Source: DATFVJ01 sp963712955 (GTDB lineage Bacteria > Actinomycetota > Actinomycetes > Streptosporangiales > Streptosporangiaceae). From it: a stretch of 64,000 bases of DNA. Location of the stretch: positions 519,529-583,528 of the forward strand of contig CAVQKF010000011.1 in the NCBI GenBank assembly GCA_963712955.1, given 5' to 3'. The notes below the pieces were generated by a model that was not told the origin of the DNA, made no database searches, and worked only from the letters and a program-made list of their open reading frames with translations. This document shows positions 18,045 to 27,107 of this stretch, piece after piece (position 1 is the stretch's first letter; every line of letters starts with the position of its first letter). The position numbers and the translations under genes are program-made.

Positions 18045-19582
18045 TACTACAGCCGCAGCCTGTGATTCTCGGGTTGTCTACGTCGCCGGTAATGGCTGAG
18101 CTGGGCGCGGGCCTGGTGACGCCGGCGCCAGCGTGACCAATGCTCGCGGTGGCCGGGGCGGCGGGCGGGCTGGTTCCAGCTGGCGGACAGGCGGCGGATC
18201 TCGTTGACGGTCAGCGGGATCAGCGGGCCGGTGCCATCGTGCAGGAGGACGTAGCCGGCACAGCGTGGTGGTGTGGTGTCACTGTGTGTGCTGGCGGGCG
18301 GGCCCCCTCTGTGGCGGGGCCACCGGCTGCGGGCCCGCCCGGCTGCTGCTGGCCGGGCGGCGGGGGGCGGCACGCGGCGGCGGTGACAGCGAGGAACGCG
18401 TGCGCGAGCATCGACAGCGTGACGTGCCGGTACCAGGCGTGATACAGCCGGACCTGGTAATGATCCAGGCCGGTCTCGTTCTTGGCGGCCTGGAAACACT
18501 CCTCCACCGCCCAGCGGGCCCCGGCCACGGCCACCAGCTCGGCCAGGGTGGCGCCGCGCGGGGCGTAACACAGGAAGTACGCCAGCTCAAGCTCGCCCTT
18601 CTCGCCCGGCGTCAGCGAGCGGCGCACCAGCAGCTGGTGATCTTTGCTGGCGGTGGCGATCAGCGCCCAGTCATAGCGCCGCGGCCCCTTGGCGCCATCC
18701 CCGCAGCTGAGCGTCTGCCAGGCCGGGGCGGGCACGAGCGCGGCCAGCGCATCGGCGCGCTTGTTCCCGGCGGCGGTGGTGACCTGCTGGCTGCACGGGA
18801 CCGCCATCACATAGCTGATGTGCTCGCCTTCCAGCCAGGACCGCAGGTGCGGGTTCTGGCCGTAGACCTCATCGGCAGCAAACCACGAGAACGGCACCGC
18901 CGCCCGGACAGCCCGCTCGATCATCTGCCGCGCCAGCTCCGGTTTCGTCGCGAACTCCACATCGTCGCCGATCCCGGCTTCCCGGCAGCGCGGCCGGTCG
19001 CTGGCCCACGACTCCGGCAGGTACAGCTCCCGGTCGATCAGCGCCCGGAACCGCCGCCCCGGCACGGCATAGGCGAGGAACACCCCCACCTGACAGTTTT
19101 CGATCCGGCCCGCGGTGCCGGTGTACTGCCGCTGCACGCCGGCCGACCGGCGGCCCTTCTTGAGGAACCCGCTCTCATCGGCGACCACCACCCCGCCCGC
19201 GTCACCGGCCCGCGCCACCACGTAACGGGTAACCGCGTCCCGGACCGCATCAGCGTCCCAGGCGTAAAAATTCAGCAGCCGCTGCATCCCATCCGGGGAC
19301 CGGTCACCAGCGAACTCCGCGATCGTCCACCCGTTCTTCCGCTCGCTCTGGGACAGCAGCCCCAGCAGGTACCCACGCGCCCGCCAGCGCGACTGAGCCT
19401 GCGCGAACTCACCCGCCACCAGCGCGAACATCTCATTAAACGACTCGGCCCACACCGACTGGTCTAACGTGGGCTCCACGGCCACCGCATCTTCGAGGTT
19501 CCACACACCCGAGAAGATCCCGCGGTGGCCGCCTCATGTCACGCCGCCACGCCGGGCGCCATCACAGCATGCGGCTGTAGTA
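18045..19582 (-). mobile_element. IS701-family insertion sequence, complete
   Basis: The element is 1,538 bp. Its ends, 18045-18066 and 19561-19582, form a 22-bp inverted repeat with two mismatches (TACTACAGCCGCA...CTGTGAT). It is flanked on both sides by CTAG (18041-18044 and 19583-19586), fitting the 4-bp YTAR target duplication known for IS701. Because CTAG is palindromic it could also be counted as part of the repeats. A single intact transposase gene fills it, so it may be active. Confidence 0.85.
18220..19506 (-). CDS. IS701-family DDE transposase
   Basis: A 428-residue transposase. Diagnostic segments are VVADESGFLKKGRRSAGVQR (first catalytic Asp), RIENCQVGVFLAY, WFAADEVYGQN (second Asp) and RWAVEECFQAAKNETGLDHY (Glu). 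This is the classic IS701/DDE_5 pattern. It cuts and pastes the surrounding element using the inverted ends. The C-terminal 40 residues are Pro/Gly-rich and may be poorly conserved. The frame is intact over the usual family length. Confidence 0.93.
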   Translation of the reverse strand: MWNLEDAVAVEPTLDQSVWAESFNEMFALVAGEFAQAQSRWRARGYLLGLLSQSERKNGWTIAEFAGDRSPDGMQRLLNFYAWDADAVRDAVTRYVVARAGDAGGVVVADESGFLKKGRRSAGVQRQYTGTAGRIENCQVGVFLAYAVPGRRFRALIDRELYLPESWASDRPRCREAGIGDDVEFATKPELARQMIERAVRAAVPFSWFAADEVYGQNPHLRSWLEGEHISYVMAVPCSQQVTTAAGNKRADALAALVPAPAWQTLSCGDGAKGPRRYDWALIATASKDHQLLVRRSLTPGEKGELELAYFLCYAPRGATLAELVAVAGARWAVEECFQAAKNETGLDHYQVRLYHAWYRHVTLSMLAHAFLAVTAAACRPPPPGQQQPGGPAAGGPATEGARPPAHTVTPHHHAVPATSSCTMAPAR

Positions 19583-19590
19583 CTAGATGG

Positions 19591-19809
19591 TCATCGGTCG
19601 GCGAGCCTCTTGAGCAGATCACGGCTCAGCTCCACGACGTACCCGGCGGCCTCCATCACCCGCGAGTCGGCAGCCGCCTGAGTGGTGCGCTCGGTGAGCA
19701 CGTCATGTGCAAGTTTCCGCATCGAACGTCCCTCGGCGTCGGCCCGTGCCCGCAGCGCGGTCAGTTCAGCCTCAGTGAACCAGGCGCCGGCCCCTCTCAT
19801 CCCTCTCAT
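19591..19809 (-). CDS. Small antitoxin-like (ribbon-helix-helix-type) protein
   Basis: A 72-residue protein with FTEAELTALRARADAEGRSM followed by RKLAHDVLTERT, which resembles the helix pair of small DNA-binding antitoxins. ATG 19809 has GAGGAG four bases upstream. The stop lies just beside the IS701 element, so a downstream partner may have been lost or displaced. In another frame just upstream, TAEVDAYIARFA followed by ERDERGRRLVH resembles the end of a preceding gene and contains tandem duplications. No toxin is recognisable. Confidence 0.5.
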   Translation of the reverse strand: MRGMRGAGAWFTEAELTALRARADAEGRSMRKLAHDVLTERTTQAAADSRVMEAAGYVVELSRDLLKRLADR

Positions 19810-19856
19810 CCCGCTCCTCAGCGAACCGGGCGATATAAGCGAACCGGGCGATATAA
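19794..19856. repeat. Short tandem duplications (9 bp and 18 bp)
   Basis: GCGAACCGGGCGATATAA is repeated exactly at 19821-19838 and 19839-19856. Just left of it CTCTCATCC is duplicated at about 19794-19811. The 18-bp unit encodes a doubled ARFAYI in one minus-strand frame, suggesting slippage in a former coding region. Confidence 0.8.
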
Positions 19857-20157
19857 GCGTCCACCTCTGCAGTCCTGCAGCGCCTCCGCCAGCATCCGCC
19901 GGGCACCCTTCCGCTCTTCTTGGTCAAGTCACCTGGCCGCCAGTAACCGTGACCAGCCGAAACTACTTTGCGGATAGCCCGGCCTCGCTACCTCAGGGAT
20001 GAATAGCTACAGAGGATGTACCTCAACTCTGGCTGCGACCGCGTTCCTTATGCTTAATCCGTTCCTTGGCGTCTAGCCCCAGCCGGGCAGAAGGGAAGTT
20101 GGTTCATGGCGCTAGGACTTTGACGTGGACCCCGGATGAAGGCTAGACTCCCGGGAC
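19857..20157. other. Short gene-free stretch
   Basis: No supported gene. On the minus strand there are coding-like fragments in changing frames just upstream of the antitoxin-like gene, consistent with decayed sequence. The rightward methyltransferase promoter is presumably near 20100-20150, but I cannot point to clear -35/-10 boxes. Confidence 0.35.
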
Positions 20158-20892
20158 GTGACACGAGACTTGGCGTCGAAATACGATACGGCCTTTTTTG
20201 AACACTACGCGCCCGGCACACGTAAATCCGCCGCAGTAGTGGTTCCGCTCGTCAACAAGCTTGTACGGCCCGAGTCGGTTCTTGACGTCGGATGTGGTGT
20301 GGGGACCTGGCTCGCAGAGTGGATTAACCAGGGCGTGACAGATGTCCTCGGCTTGGATGGCGACTACCTTGACAGCGCGGCGATGCAGATAGAGCCCACG
20401 ACTTTCCTACCGGTGGATCTCCGGAGTCCATTTTCGCTAGGCCGCCGATTTGATCTGGTTGAGTCCCTCGAGGTGGCGGAGCACCTGGAGGAATCCTGCG
20501 CTGATGCGTTTGTGCAGTCTCTCGCCAGTCACGCTGATACCGTTCTCTTTTCAGCTGCAATTCCGGGTCAGGGTGGCACGCATCATGTCAACGAACAGTG
20601 GCCTTCATACTGGGCTGAAAAGTTCGCCCACGCCGGACTGAAACCATTCGACGTTATCCGGCCAACCATATGGGCGGACCGGAGGGTCGACTGCTGGTAC
20701 CGACAGAATATCCTGCTTTTTTCCAAAAAGCGCGCCTTTGATGTCGACGACGCTTGTATCGATGTTGTCCATCCCGAGTATTGGGAAACACATTACACCC
20801 ATCCGCCGGTGCGTCAGCTGGTTGGGAAGTTTCCCGCCGCGGTGACGTCTGCCGTGCGCAACATGCTCCCCTCTTTGGGGAAGCGGCGCTGA
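20158..20892 (+). CDS. Class I SAM-dependent methyltransferase
   Basis: A 244-residue protein with the Rossmann SAM motif I VLDVGCGVGTWLAE, the acidic motif II DVLGLDGDYLD and a motif IV-like region FDLVESLEVAEHLEE. The HHVNEQWPSYWAEKF segment resembles methyltransferases of polysaccharide or surface-glycan loci. The substrate is unknown. Codons are noticeably less GC-rich at third positions than neighbouring genes (for example TTT, AAA, ATA are common), which hints at recent acquisition. It stands alone beside the IS701 element. The start is GTG 20158. Confidence 0.85.
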   Translation: MTRDLASKYDTAFFEHYAPGTRKSAAVVVPLVNKLVRPESVLDVGCGVGTWLAEWINQGVTDVLGLDGDYLDSAAMQIEPTTFLPVDLRSPFSLGRRFDLVESLEVAEHLEESCADAFVQSLASHADTVLFSAAIPGQGGTHHVNEQWPSYWAEKFAHAGLKPFDVIRPTIWADRRVDCWYRQNILLFSKKRAFDVDDACIDVVHPEYWETHYTHPPVRQLVGKFPAAVTSAVRNMLPSLGKRR

Positions 20893-21006
20893 TCTTTGGA
20901 GAAGCAGCGCCGACCTTGATTATTCATGCGGTGACGAACAGTGCGCCGACAAGGCTGACGAGGAGCCCTGCCGCCACGACCTGGCAATGCTTGGCCAGCG
21001 TGACGT

Positions 21007-22053
21007 CTACTTGGCCACCCGGTCACCGGTTGCCGTTGACGGCGGTCGGTCAGCTGCGCAGGAGGTGTCCGAGAACGCGGCTCGCACGGATTCGAGTGTT
21101 CGCATGATCGCGAGGGTCTCGGCCAATGGCATTAGCGGCGATTCCGTGAGTCCTGCACGCATGCAGCGGGCAACTTCTGCAGCCTGGTAGGTGTACCCGT
21201 GACCGTCCAGGGCGATGGAGTGGCGCTGTGGCGGCGCGTCTTTGCGATGAATGGTGAAGCTGTGCGGGCGGAAGAAGAGCGGATCGACGGTGATGTATCC
21301 GCCCGTTCCCGTGATAGTTGCCGTGGTTGCCGAGTCGGCCCATAGGCCGCACTGGTAAAGGCCGACCGCGCCGCCGGGGTAGCGGGCGATGATGGCGGTG
21401 TTGGCGTCTACGCCGGTTCGCGCTGGCGTGGTCACGGCGCGGATCACGTCTGGCGTGCCCAGCAGCATGGATCCGAACGCGATCGGGTAGATGCCGAGGT
21501 CGAGCAGGGCGCCACCGGCGAGGTCGGGGTTCCACAGCCGGTGCGCCGGGTCGTATGCGGGGGCGATCGAGAAATCGGCTTGCACGGAGGTGATCTGGCC
21601 GATGATCCCTCCGGTCACCAGGTCGTTGATCTGGCGGATCACGGGGTTGAAGCGGGTCCACATCGCTTCCATCGCGAATAGGCGCCGCTCTGCCGCGAGC
21701 GCGGCAAGTTCTTCTGCTTGGCCTGCTGTGGTGGTGAAGGGTTTCTCGACCAGCACCGCCCGGCCGGCCAGCAGGCACAGCCGCGCGGCGGCGAAGTGAC
21801 CTGAGTGGGGCGTGGCCACGTAGATGACATCGACCTCGTCGTCGGCGGCGAGCGCTTCATAGGATCCGTAGGCGCGCTCGATTCCGTATGTGCCGGCGAA
21901 GGACTGTGCGGTGGCTGCCGTGCGGGAGGCGACGGCCGCAACGATGTGATCGTCGAGCCGGATCAGGTCCTCGGTGAAGACGTGGGCGATCCCACCCGTG
22001 CCGAGAATCCCCCATCTGGTAGGACGGCTCCGGTTTCCCGGTGGCTCGCTCAT
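21007..22053 (-). CDS. Gfo/Idh/MocA-family NAD(P)-dependent oxidoreductase
   Basis: About 348 residues. The N-terminal Rossmann domain starts TRWGILGTGGIAHVFTEDL, with VDVIYVATPHSGH and the signature VLVEKPFTTTAGQAEEL, whose Lys is catalytic. The C-terminal domain contains GGALLDLGIYPIAF, typical of the D-xylose/dihydrodiol dehydrogenase branch. It oxidises a sugar-like or cyclitol substrate. I chose ATG 22053; ATG 22071 and a longer frame to 22125 are possible, the latter overlapping the preceding STAND gene stop at 22089. Confidence 0.88.
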   Translation of the reverse strand: MSEPPGNRSRPTRWGILGTGGIAHVFTEDLIRLDDHIVAAVASRTAATAQSFAGTYGIERAYGSYEALAADDEVDVIYVATPHSGHFAAARLCLLAGRAVLVEKPFTTTAGQAEELAALAAERRLFAMEAMWTRFNPVIRQINDLVTGGIIGQITSVQADFSIAPAYDPAHRLWNPDLAGGALLDLGIYPIAFGSMLLGTPDVIRAVTTPARTGVDANTAIIARYPGGAVGLYQCGLWADSATTATITGTGGYITVDPLFFRPHSFTIHRKDAPPQRHSIALDGHGYTYQAAEVARCMRAGLTESPLMPLAETLAIMRTLESVRAAFSDTSCAADRPPSTATGDRVAK

Positions 22054-22088
22054 GACGCGCTGTGGTCGCATGGCTGCGGCCCGGCTGG

Positions 22089-24683
22089 TCAATCCGTGCC
22101 CGGCCGGGGAAGATCCTCCGGCCACATCATGTCGGGTGAGTAATCGCCGCGCAGTGCGGCCAGGAGAGCACGTGTCTCGATGGTTTCGCGGTGGTCGTCG
22201 CCGCGCTTTTCCCGCTGGGCGCTGAGAACCATCTCCAGCCCGGCTACTGCTATCCGGCGTGCGCGCCGGTCGTCGCTTTGCCAGGCCTGGTAGCCGCCGG
22301 CGTAAAGTTGGAGCTGGCGGGCCAGCAGCGTGTCGGGGTGATGCTCGCCGAGGGCTTGCGCCCGGTCAGAGGTGGTGTGGCGCCATTGGTTCTCGGCGGC
22401 GGTCCATTTTCCTTGCCAGGCAAGAGCTTTTCCGATGTTGTATCTGGCGTCCAGGGTGTCTGGGTGGTCTGGGCCGAGTACCTCTTCCCGGTCGGTGACC
22501 AGCTGCCGGTAGCCTTGTTCGGCTTCGGCCCAGCGGCCTTGCCGACCGACGCACCAGCTGGTCTTGCATCTGGTGTGGAGGCGGAGAATGCGGGCATCGT
22601 GGCCTTCGGCCCCACGCTGGCGCCGACGGTCATCCAGCAGGCGGATCACCTCCTGCAGCCCTGCCTCGGCATCTGCCCACCTGCCTTGGCGGCCCAGGGT
22701 CCAGGCCAGCTGCTGGCGGGTGCGCAACGTGTCGAGCCGTGTGGCAGCGTCTTTCATTTGCAGCTGCCTGGCCAGGATGTCGTGGAAAGCCTCCGCTGCC
22801 TCGGTCAGCCAGCCCTGCTCGCAGCGGGCCCAGGCGTGCACGTGGCGCAAGCCCAAAACATCCTGGTCATGGCATCCCAGGTCGGCGGCGAGTGTCATGG
22901 CGGTGAGCGCGAGTTGTTCGGCGCGATGTTCGGCTTTACTCCATATGTGTGCCGCGATGCAGCGCACCATGCACGTCAGGAGGTCCCGGCGGGCACGCGG
23001 GCCGAGATGGGCAGCGGTGTGTTGCAGTAGCTCCTCAACGTGCGGGGTCAGGACGCGGAAGTAGGGCCAGTGCTCGGCGCTTCCGGTGTCCAGCGTGCGA
23101 GCGAACGCGCAGGCCGCCGCTGCAGCGCTCGCACGGACCAGCGCGGGGTCCGGTCCGCCCGCTGGTACCGGGCCGTTGTCCATCACCGCCCGGGCGTCCT
23201 CGGAGATCGCGGCGTGAACCCGGATCACCTTCCGGCCATCATCGGATTTGGACCTCTCGATGAGCCCGGCCGATTGCAGTTCCTGCAGGCCGGTGTGGCA
23301 GTACTCAGCCAGCTGGGTTGCTGGTAGCGCCTGGCCTGGATCGAGGAGGCGGGCCAGCGGGTGAATGCCGGTTGCCGGGCGCCGCGGGGACCACGGCGGC
23401 ATCGTGCCGCCGGTGATGATCTCTTCCAGGATGAGACTCGATGGCGCGTAACGTGCCAGCAGCCACAGCAACGGCCGGGCCTGGGGGAATCCGGCCTGCC
23501 CGAGGGCGTTCAGCGACAGCTCAGGATTGTCAGCGTGATCCAGAGCGTGCCGGTACTCATCGAAGGTGCGCCCGGAGCCGAAGTCCTGTCGCAGGTACAT
23601 TCCCGCGAGTCGCAGTGCCAGCGGCACATATCCCAGCCGTTGCGCCAGCGCCTGTGCTGCCGTGCGATCTCCTGCGGCCGGAGCGAGATCAGTAAGAACT
23701 TGCGCGGCGGCCCCGGGTGGCAGCGGGCCGACCGGGATCAGGTCGGCCCCGGGCCAGCTGGCCGTGTCGCCATCGCGCGTGGTGATCAGCATAAGCCCGC
23801 GCGCGGCCCTGCGGACCCAGCCCGTCCCGTCTTGCGGGCCCAGTAACCCGGGGTCATCTGCATTGTCGATAACCAGCAGCCAGCCCGGCTGCTCGCGTTC
23901 AAGCATCTCCCACAAGCGGTCGGCGACGTCGCTCAGGTCGGCCACGGGGCGGGTGCCCAGACGTGCCCAGTCGGCCTCGCCGACGCCTAGATCAAGGGCA
24001 ACGCCAGCCAGGTCGCGGGAAAGCTGCTCCTCATCAGCGGCGCAGACCCACCAGGCCCGCCGCCGCAGGCCTTCGCGTCGTGCCCAACCTGCCACGCTGC
24101 ATGCGATGGTCGATTTGCCGATCCCGGCTGCGCCCGCGAGAACCTGCGGGCGTCGAGGGCGGTGCTGCGGATCCAGGCCCTGGGAAAGCCGGTGGATGAT
24201 CCCATCCCGTCCGCGGACCACTGACGACAGCCCGGCTTCGCCAGGAAGCTCTGGTGGCATGGTGCCTTCCGCCCTCATTGCGACTGCTGGTCCCGCCGGA
24301 TCATTGGCCACAGGAGCGGAATCCTGCACCGCCGCTGTGGCGGGATTGGATTCGCGGGCTCGCCGCGCGCGATCAGCGGCTAGCCACAGCGCGGTGAAAC
24401 GGGCCGCTTCCTCGTCTGGGTCGAGACGGGGGTTATGCCACGCGGCAAGCTGGCGCACGACGCATTCCACCTTCAGCCAGCCTGGCAAGCCGACCCCGCG
24501 GAGCAGGGCACCGACCTTCTCATGGCTGATGGTGTCCCGGAATTCGCCGTTAGTGATCCCCGCGGCGATCCGGCGCAGGCCCGGCTTCCCGGCCCCTTCA
24601 TACAGACCGTGCAGCGCCTCCAGCAGGGCGCGATGCGGTCCGGGCGGGAGACGGTCCTCCCCTGGTAACGCGATTCCGGTCAC
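22089..24683 (-). CDS. STAND NTPase with HTH-like N-terminus and TPR C-terminus
   Basis: About 864 residues from GTG 24683. Residues 20-75 resemble a helix-turn-helix-type domain (ALLEALHGLYEGAGKPGLRR). The NB-ARC-like ATPase follows: Walker A GAAGIGKST near 184-192, Walker B WLLVIDNADD near 266-275, then LMLITTRDG. The C-terminal 300 residues hold tetratricopeptide repeats with the LGPDHPDTL...AR signature. Such STAND proteins act as ATP-switched sensors in regulation or phage defence. The frame is open to 24908, but GGGGGTG before 24683 and family likeness favour the shorter start. Divergent from the small membrane protein at 24893. Confidence 0.8.
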   Translation of the reverse strand: MTGIALPGEDRLPPGPHRALLEALHGLYEGAGKPGLRRIAAGITNGEFRDTISHEKVGALLRGVGLPGWLKVECVVRQLAAWHNPRLDPDEEAARFTALWLAADRARRARESNPATAAVQDSAPVANDPAGPAVAMRAEGTMPPELPGEAGLSSVVRGRDGIIHRLSQGLDPQHRPRRPQVLAGAAGIGKSTIACSVAGWARREGLRRRAWWVCAADEEQLSRDLAGVALDLGVGEADWARLGTRPVADLSDVADRLWEMLEREQPGWLLVIDNADDPGLLGPQDGTGWVRRAARGLMLITTRDGDTASWPGADLIPVGPLPPGAAAQVLTDLAPAAGDRTAAQALAQRLGYVPLALRLAGMYLRQDFGSGRTFDEYRHALDHADNPELSLNALGQAGFPQARPLLWLLARYAPSSLILEEIITGGTMPPWSPRRPATGIHPLARLLDPGQALPATQLAEYCHTGLQELQSAGLIERSKSDDGRKVIRVHAAISEDARAVMDNGPVPAGGPDPALVRASAAAAACAFARTLDTGSAEHWPYFRVLTPHVEELLQHTAAHLGPRARRDLLTCMVRCIAAHIWSKAEHRAEQLALTAMTLAADLGCHDQDVLGLRHVHAWARCEQGWLTEAAEAFHDILARQLQMKDAATRLDTLRTRQQLAWTLGRQGRWADAEAGLQEVIRLLDDRRRQRGAEGHDARILRLHTRCKTSWCVGRQGRWAEAEQGYRQLVTDREEVLGPDHPDTLDARYNIGKALAWQGKWTAAENQWRHTTSDRAQALGEHHPDTLLARQLQLYAGGYQAWQSDDRRARRIAVAGLEMVLSAQREKRGDDHRETIETRALLAALRGDYSPDMMWPEDLPRPGTD

Positions 24684-24892
24684 GGCGGCACCCCCGGCGC
24701 AAACCCAGGTGTCAATAATCGTCAACACAACGGTACGGGAAGCCGGGGGACAGGAGCAACGCAACGTCAATACCTGCTGCTCTAGTGTCAGCAAATGCTC
24801 GCGGGCTCCGTGCTGGCGCCAACCTGGAACTGAGGCCAAGGCAGCAATCCAGGCCTCATAGCTGATTCTGCCGGCAACCCCCGGAGGCGATC

Positions 24893-25084
24893 GTGGACGT
24901 GTCCGCACCAGGCTTGATCACCGCCTACCTGCTCGTGCGCCTGGCGGGCGCCACCCTGATGCTGGTGATCGTGGTCGCGATCGCCTGCCCCCTGGTCTGG
25001 TCCCGTGACACCGCGCGCCGTGCCCGTGCCCGCGACACCCTGCGCCTGCTGATCTGCCTCTTCACAGGCCGCCGGATACGGTGA
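24893..25084 (+). CDS. Small membrane protein
   Basis: A 63-residue protein with one strong hydrophobic segment (AYLLVRLAGATLMLVIVVAIACPLVW, not a full-length listing of the helix limits) followed by an Arg-rich cytoplasmic-type tail (RDTARRARARDTLRLL). GGAGG lies five bases before GTG 24893, which supports translation. It is divergent from the STAND-TPR gene, with which it may share a control region. Function is unknown. Confidence 0.6.
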   Translation: MDVSAPGLITAYLLVRLAGATLMLVIVVAIACPLVWSRDTARRARARDTLRLLICLFTGRRIR

Positions 25085-25346
25085 CCGGCAGCGATGCCGC
25101 CAACGGCAGAAACAAGCGCCAACCTCGGCGTGTCCGCGTGTCGCAGCCAACATGGCCGACGTGCAGGGCATATGTTCGGTGCACGAGGTGACCATATGGA
25201 CGCTGATCGTAACGCGATTGGGGACAGAGACGCCAGAATCCCAGAACCTGTGGTGTCGCTGCGCCTGACCGTCCTCGCACCCGGCAACGTCAGCCGCGTA
25301 GATCTGCCGCAGCGACAGGCAGTTCCGACCTGCGCCGGCGTGGTGG
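25085..25346. other. Short gene-free stretch
   Basis: No supported gene, terminator or RNA. A rightward open frame crosses it but runs into the end of the metalloprotease gene and lacks a ribosome site or family signature. Confidence 0.4.
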
Positions 25347-26795
25347 CTAGCCTGTGAGCGCGGCTTTACGTTCGTCGTAGGCCTGCCGGGCGACCTCTTG
25401 CAGGTGTGCATGGAACGGCTCGTCGTTGGGGACACCCCAGCTCGCCATGTAAACCAGGCACTGATTGACGCACGTGTCGAACTCGATCAAGCTGCTCCAG
25501 TTGACCCCTTCACCGGCCAGGTCCTTGTACCTCTTCTGTTCTTCCTCGGTGAGCTTGTTCGGGTCTGCCAGCAGGTTGGGATCCTTCGCATAATCCAGCT
25601 GTTTACGTACTTGATCTTTCTGCGTCTGGTGCAGGTCTGGGATGGCGTTGATGAGTCTGATGAGGGCGTTCAGCTGCCCGAGGCGCTCGGTGCTGCGGGC
25701 CTTGATTTCTGTATCACTTAGGTCCTTGGTGAACGCCCACATCAACACGGTATTGCGGTAGCTCTCCGAGGTCGACACGTGCGTCAGCTCATGAGCCAAT
25801 GACCCAAGACGCTCCCCGCTTCCCAGGGCCTTGGTGGGCTCGTTAGAGACAAAGTACTTCGGATCGTCCTTGCTGGTGAAACCACTTCCCGCCTTGCCCG
25901 GGCCCAGGTGGAGCAGCTCGACGTTGGCCACCACTTCTCGAAGTACATCGCGGGTCACCTGCGGGAGTGCCTCGTTTGTGGACATCTTGTCGAGCGTGTT
26001 GATGTCGTCCATCATGAACGTTCGCTTGTCCTCATCGGAAAGCGCATGCACCGCAGCCCAGATGGCCTGACCCAGCTCGATGCTGAGGCCGTGGAGCGTT
26101 GACTTTTCGCCGCCCAGCTTGGCCGCGACGACCTGGTCCTCAACTTCAACGAGGGCTCTGGCCTTGGCCAGTCCGTCGGCGCCGAGTGCTCGCCCGAACC
26201 CCTCGACGAGGGACCGCTCGGCGTTGGCCTCGGCCCGAAGAGCGCGCACGCCAGGCTTACGCTTGGCCTCCTTGTCGGGAAGCGCCAGATAGCCGCCGCA
26301 GGCCGTGATCAAATTGTCGAGGGCGGTGAGCTTCTCTGCGGCCTGCAGATACGTGACTTTGTGGTAGGCCTCAAGTGCGTCATCCACAGCTGTTACCTTG
26401 TCGCGGCCCCGCGATAAGGGGATCTTGTCGGTCGTCAGATCAGTGCTCGCCGTGAAGGTGGCCGGGTTCATAAGTCGCTGGACCGGAGCGCGCTCCGGGA
26501 ACCGCCCAGCAGTCCCCTCAAGGGGGTGCACCACGGCGCGGGCGCCGGCCTCGGTGGCACCGGCGCGGGCGGCGCCGTCGGTGTGGACGGGGACCCTGCA
26601 GAAATCCCCGCCGAGGCGGGCCGCCATCTCTTCTGTCAGCGGGGTGGCCAGCGGCTGAGCGGGGCTGTCAAGCAGGCTGTCGACCGCGTAGCTGTAGACC
26701 GATGCGGCCAGCCGCGGGGCGGGGGTGGTGGTACGGTCCGCGGTGCGGCGGGGCTGACCGGTGTCGGGTGTCTTGCCGGGGTGGTGTATGCGCAT
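25347..26795 (-). CDS. Zinc-metalloprotease-like protein with eCIS-core-like (DUF4157) N-terminus
   Basis: About 482 residues. Residues 40-90 (SPAQPLATPLTEEMAARLGG then DFCRVPVHTDGAARAGATEA) match the front half of the eCIS core/DUF4157 domain, known from cargo and toxins of extracellular contractile injection systems. The usual second half with HELTH is missing there. An HExxH motif instead appears much later, SLAHELTHV with His335, Glu336 and His339, inside a different helical domain. No signal peptide is seen. ATG 26795 has GGAAGG upstream. No eCIS structural genes are in the window. It could be a secreted toxin or effector. Confidence 0.7.
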   Translation of the reverse strand: MRIHHPGKTPDTGQPRRTADRTTTPAPRLAASVYSYAVDSLLDSPAQPLATPLTEEMAARLGGDFCRVPVHTDGAARAGATEAGARAVVHPLEGTAGRFPERAPVQRLMNPATFTASTDLTTDKIPLSRGRDKVTAVDDALEAYHKVTYLQAAEKLTALDNLITACGGYLALPDKEAKRKPGVRALRAEANAERSLVEGFGRALGADGLAKARALVEVEDQVVAAKLGGEKSTLHGLSIELGQAIWAAVHALSDEDKRTFMMDDINTLDKMSTNEALPQVTRDVLREVVANVELLHLGPGKAGSGFTSKDDPKYFVSNEPTKALGSGERLGSLAHELTHVSTSESYRNTVLMWAFTKDLSDTEIKARSTERLGQLNALIRLINAIPDLHQTQKDQVRKQLDYAKDPNLLADPNKLTEEEQKRYKDLAGEGVNWSSLIEFDTCVNQCLVYMASWGVPNDEPFHAHLQEVARQAYDERKAALTG

Positions 26796-27074
26796 GGGGC
26801 GGACCTTCCGGAGGCTCGGCCGGGCGGGTGTCCTCATGGATACGTGGTGAGGGCGCGGCGGGGAATGTCCGGAGGGGCCAGTGTTCGGTGCCGGTCCGGG
26901 TGGCGGTCACCGCGTGCCAAGCGCACTGGACCAGGGCGGCGGGTGTGACACGTGACACCGCTGGGACCTGCCGGAGCGCATCCCGCCGCCCCACCCGCCG
27001 ATGACCGGCCGCCACGGCTCCCACGGGTCCCAGCCAGCCGGCCGTGCCCCGGCCGCGCGCCGGGGTTCTTGGTT

Positions 27075-27099
27075 GATATATGACTGACTCACACATATC
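27075..27099. promoter_or_regulatory. Imperfect dyad, candidate MarR operator
   Basis: GATATATG (27075-27082) and CACATATC (27092-27099) form an inverted pair with one mismatch, 9 bp before the DUF3224 start. It sits in the only AT-rich patch of the region, so it probably overlaps the promoter. The operon encodes a MarR regulator, which usually binds such sites; this link is inferred. Confidence 0.45.
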
Positions 27100-27107
27100 T
27101 TTATCCC

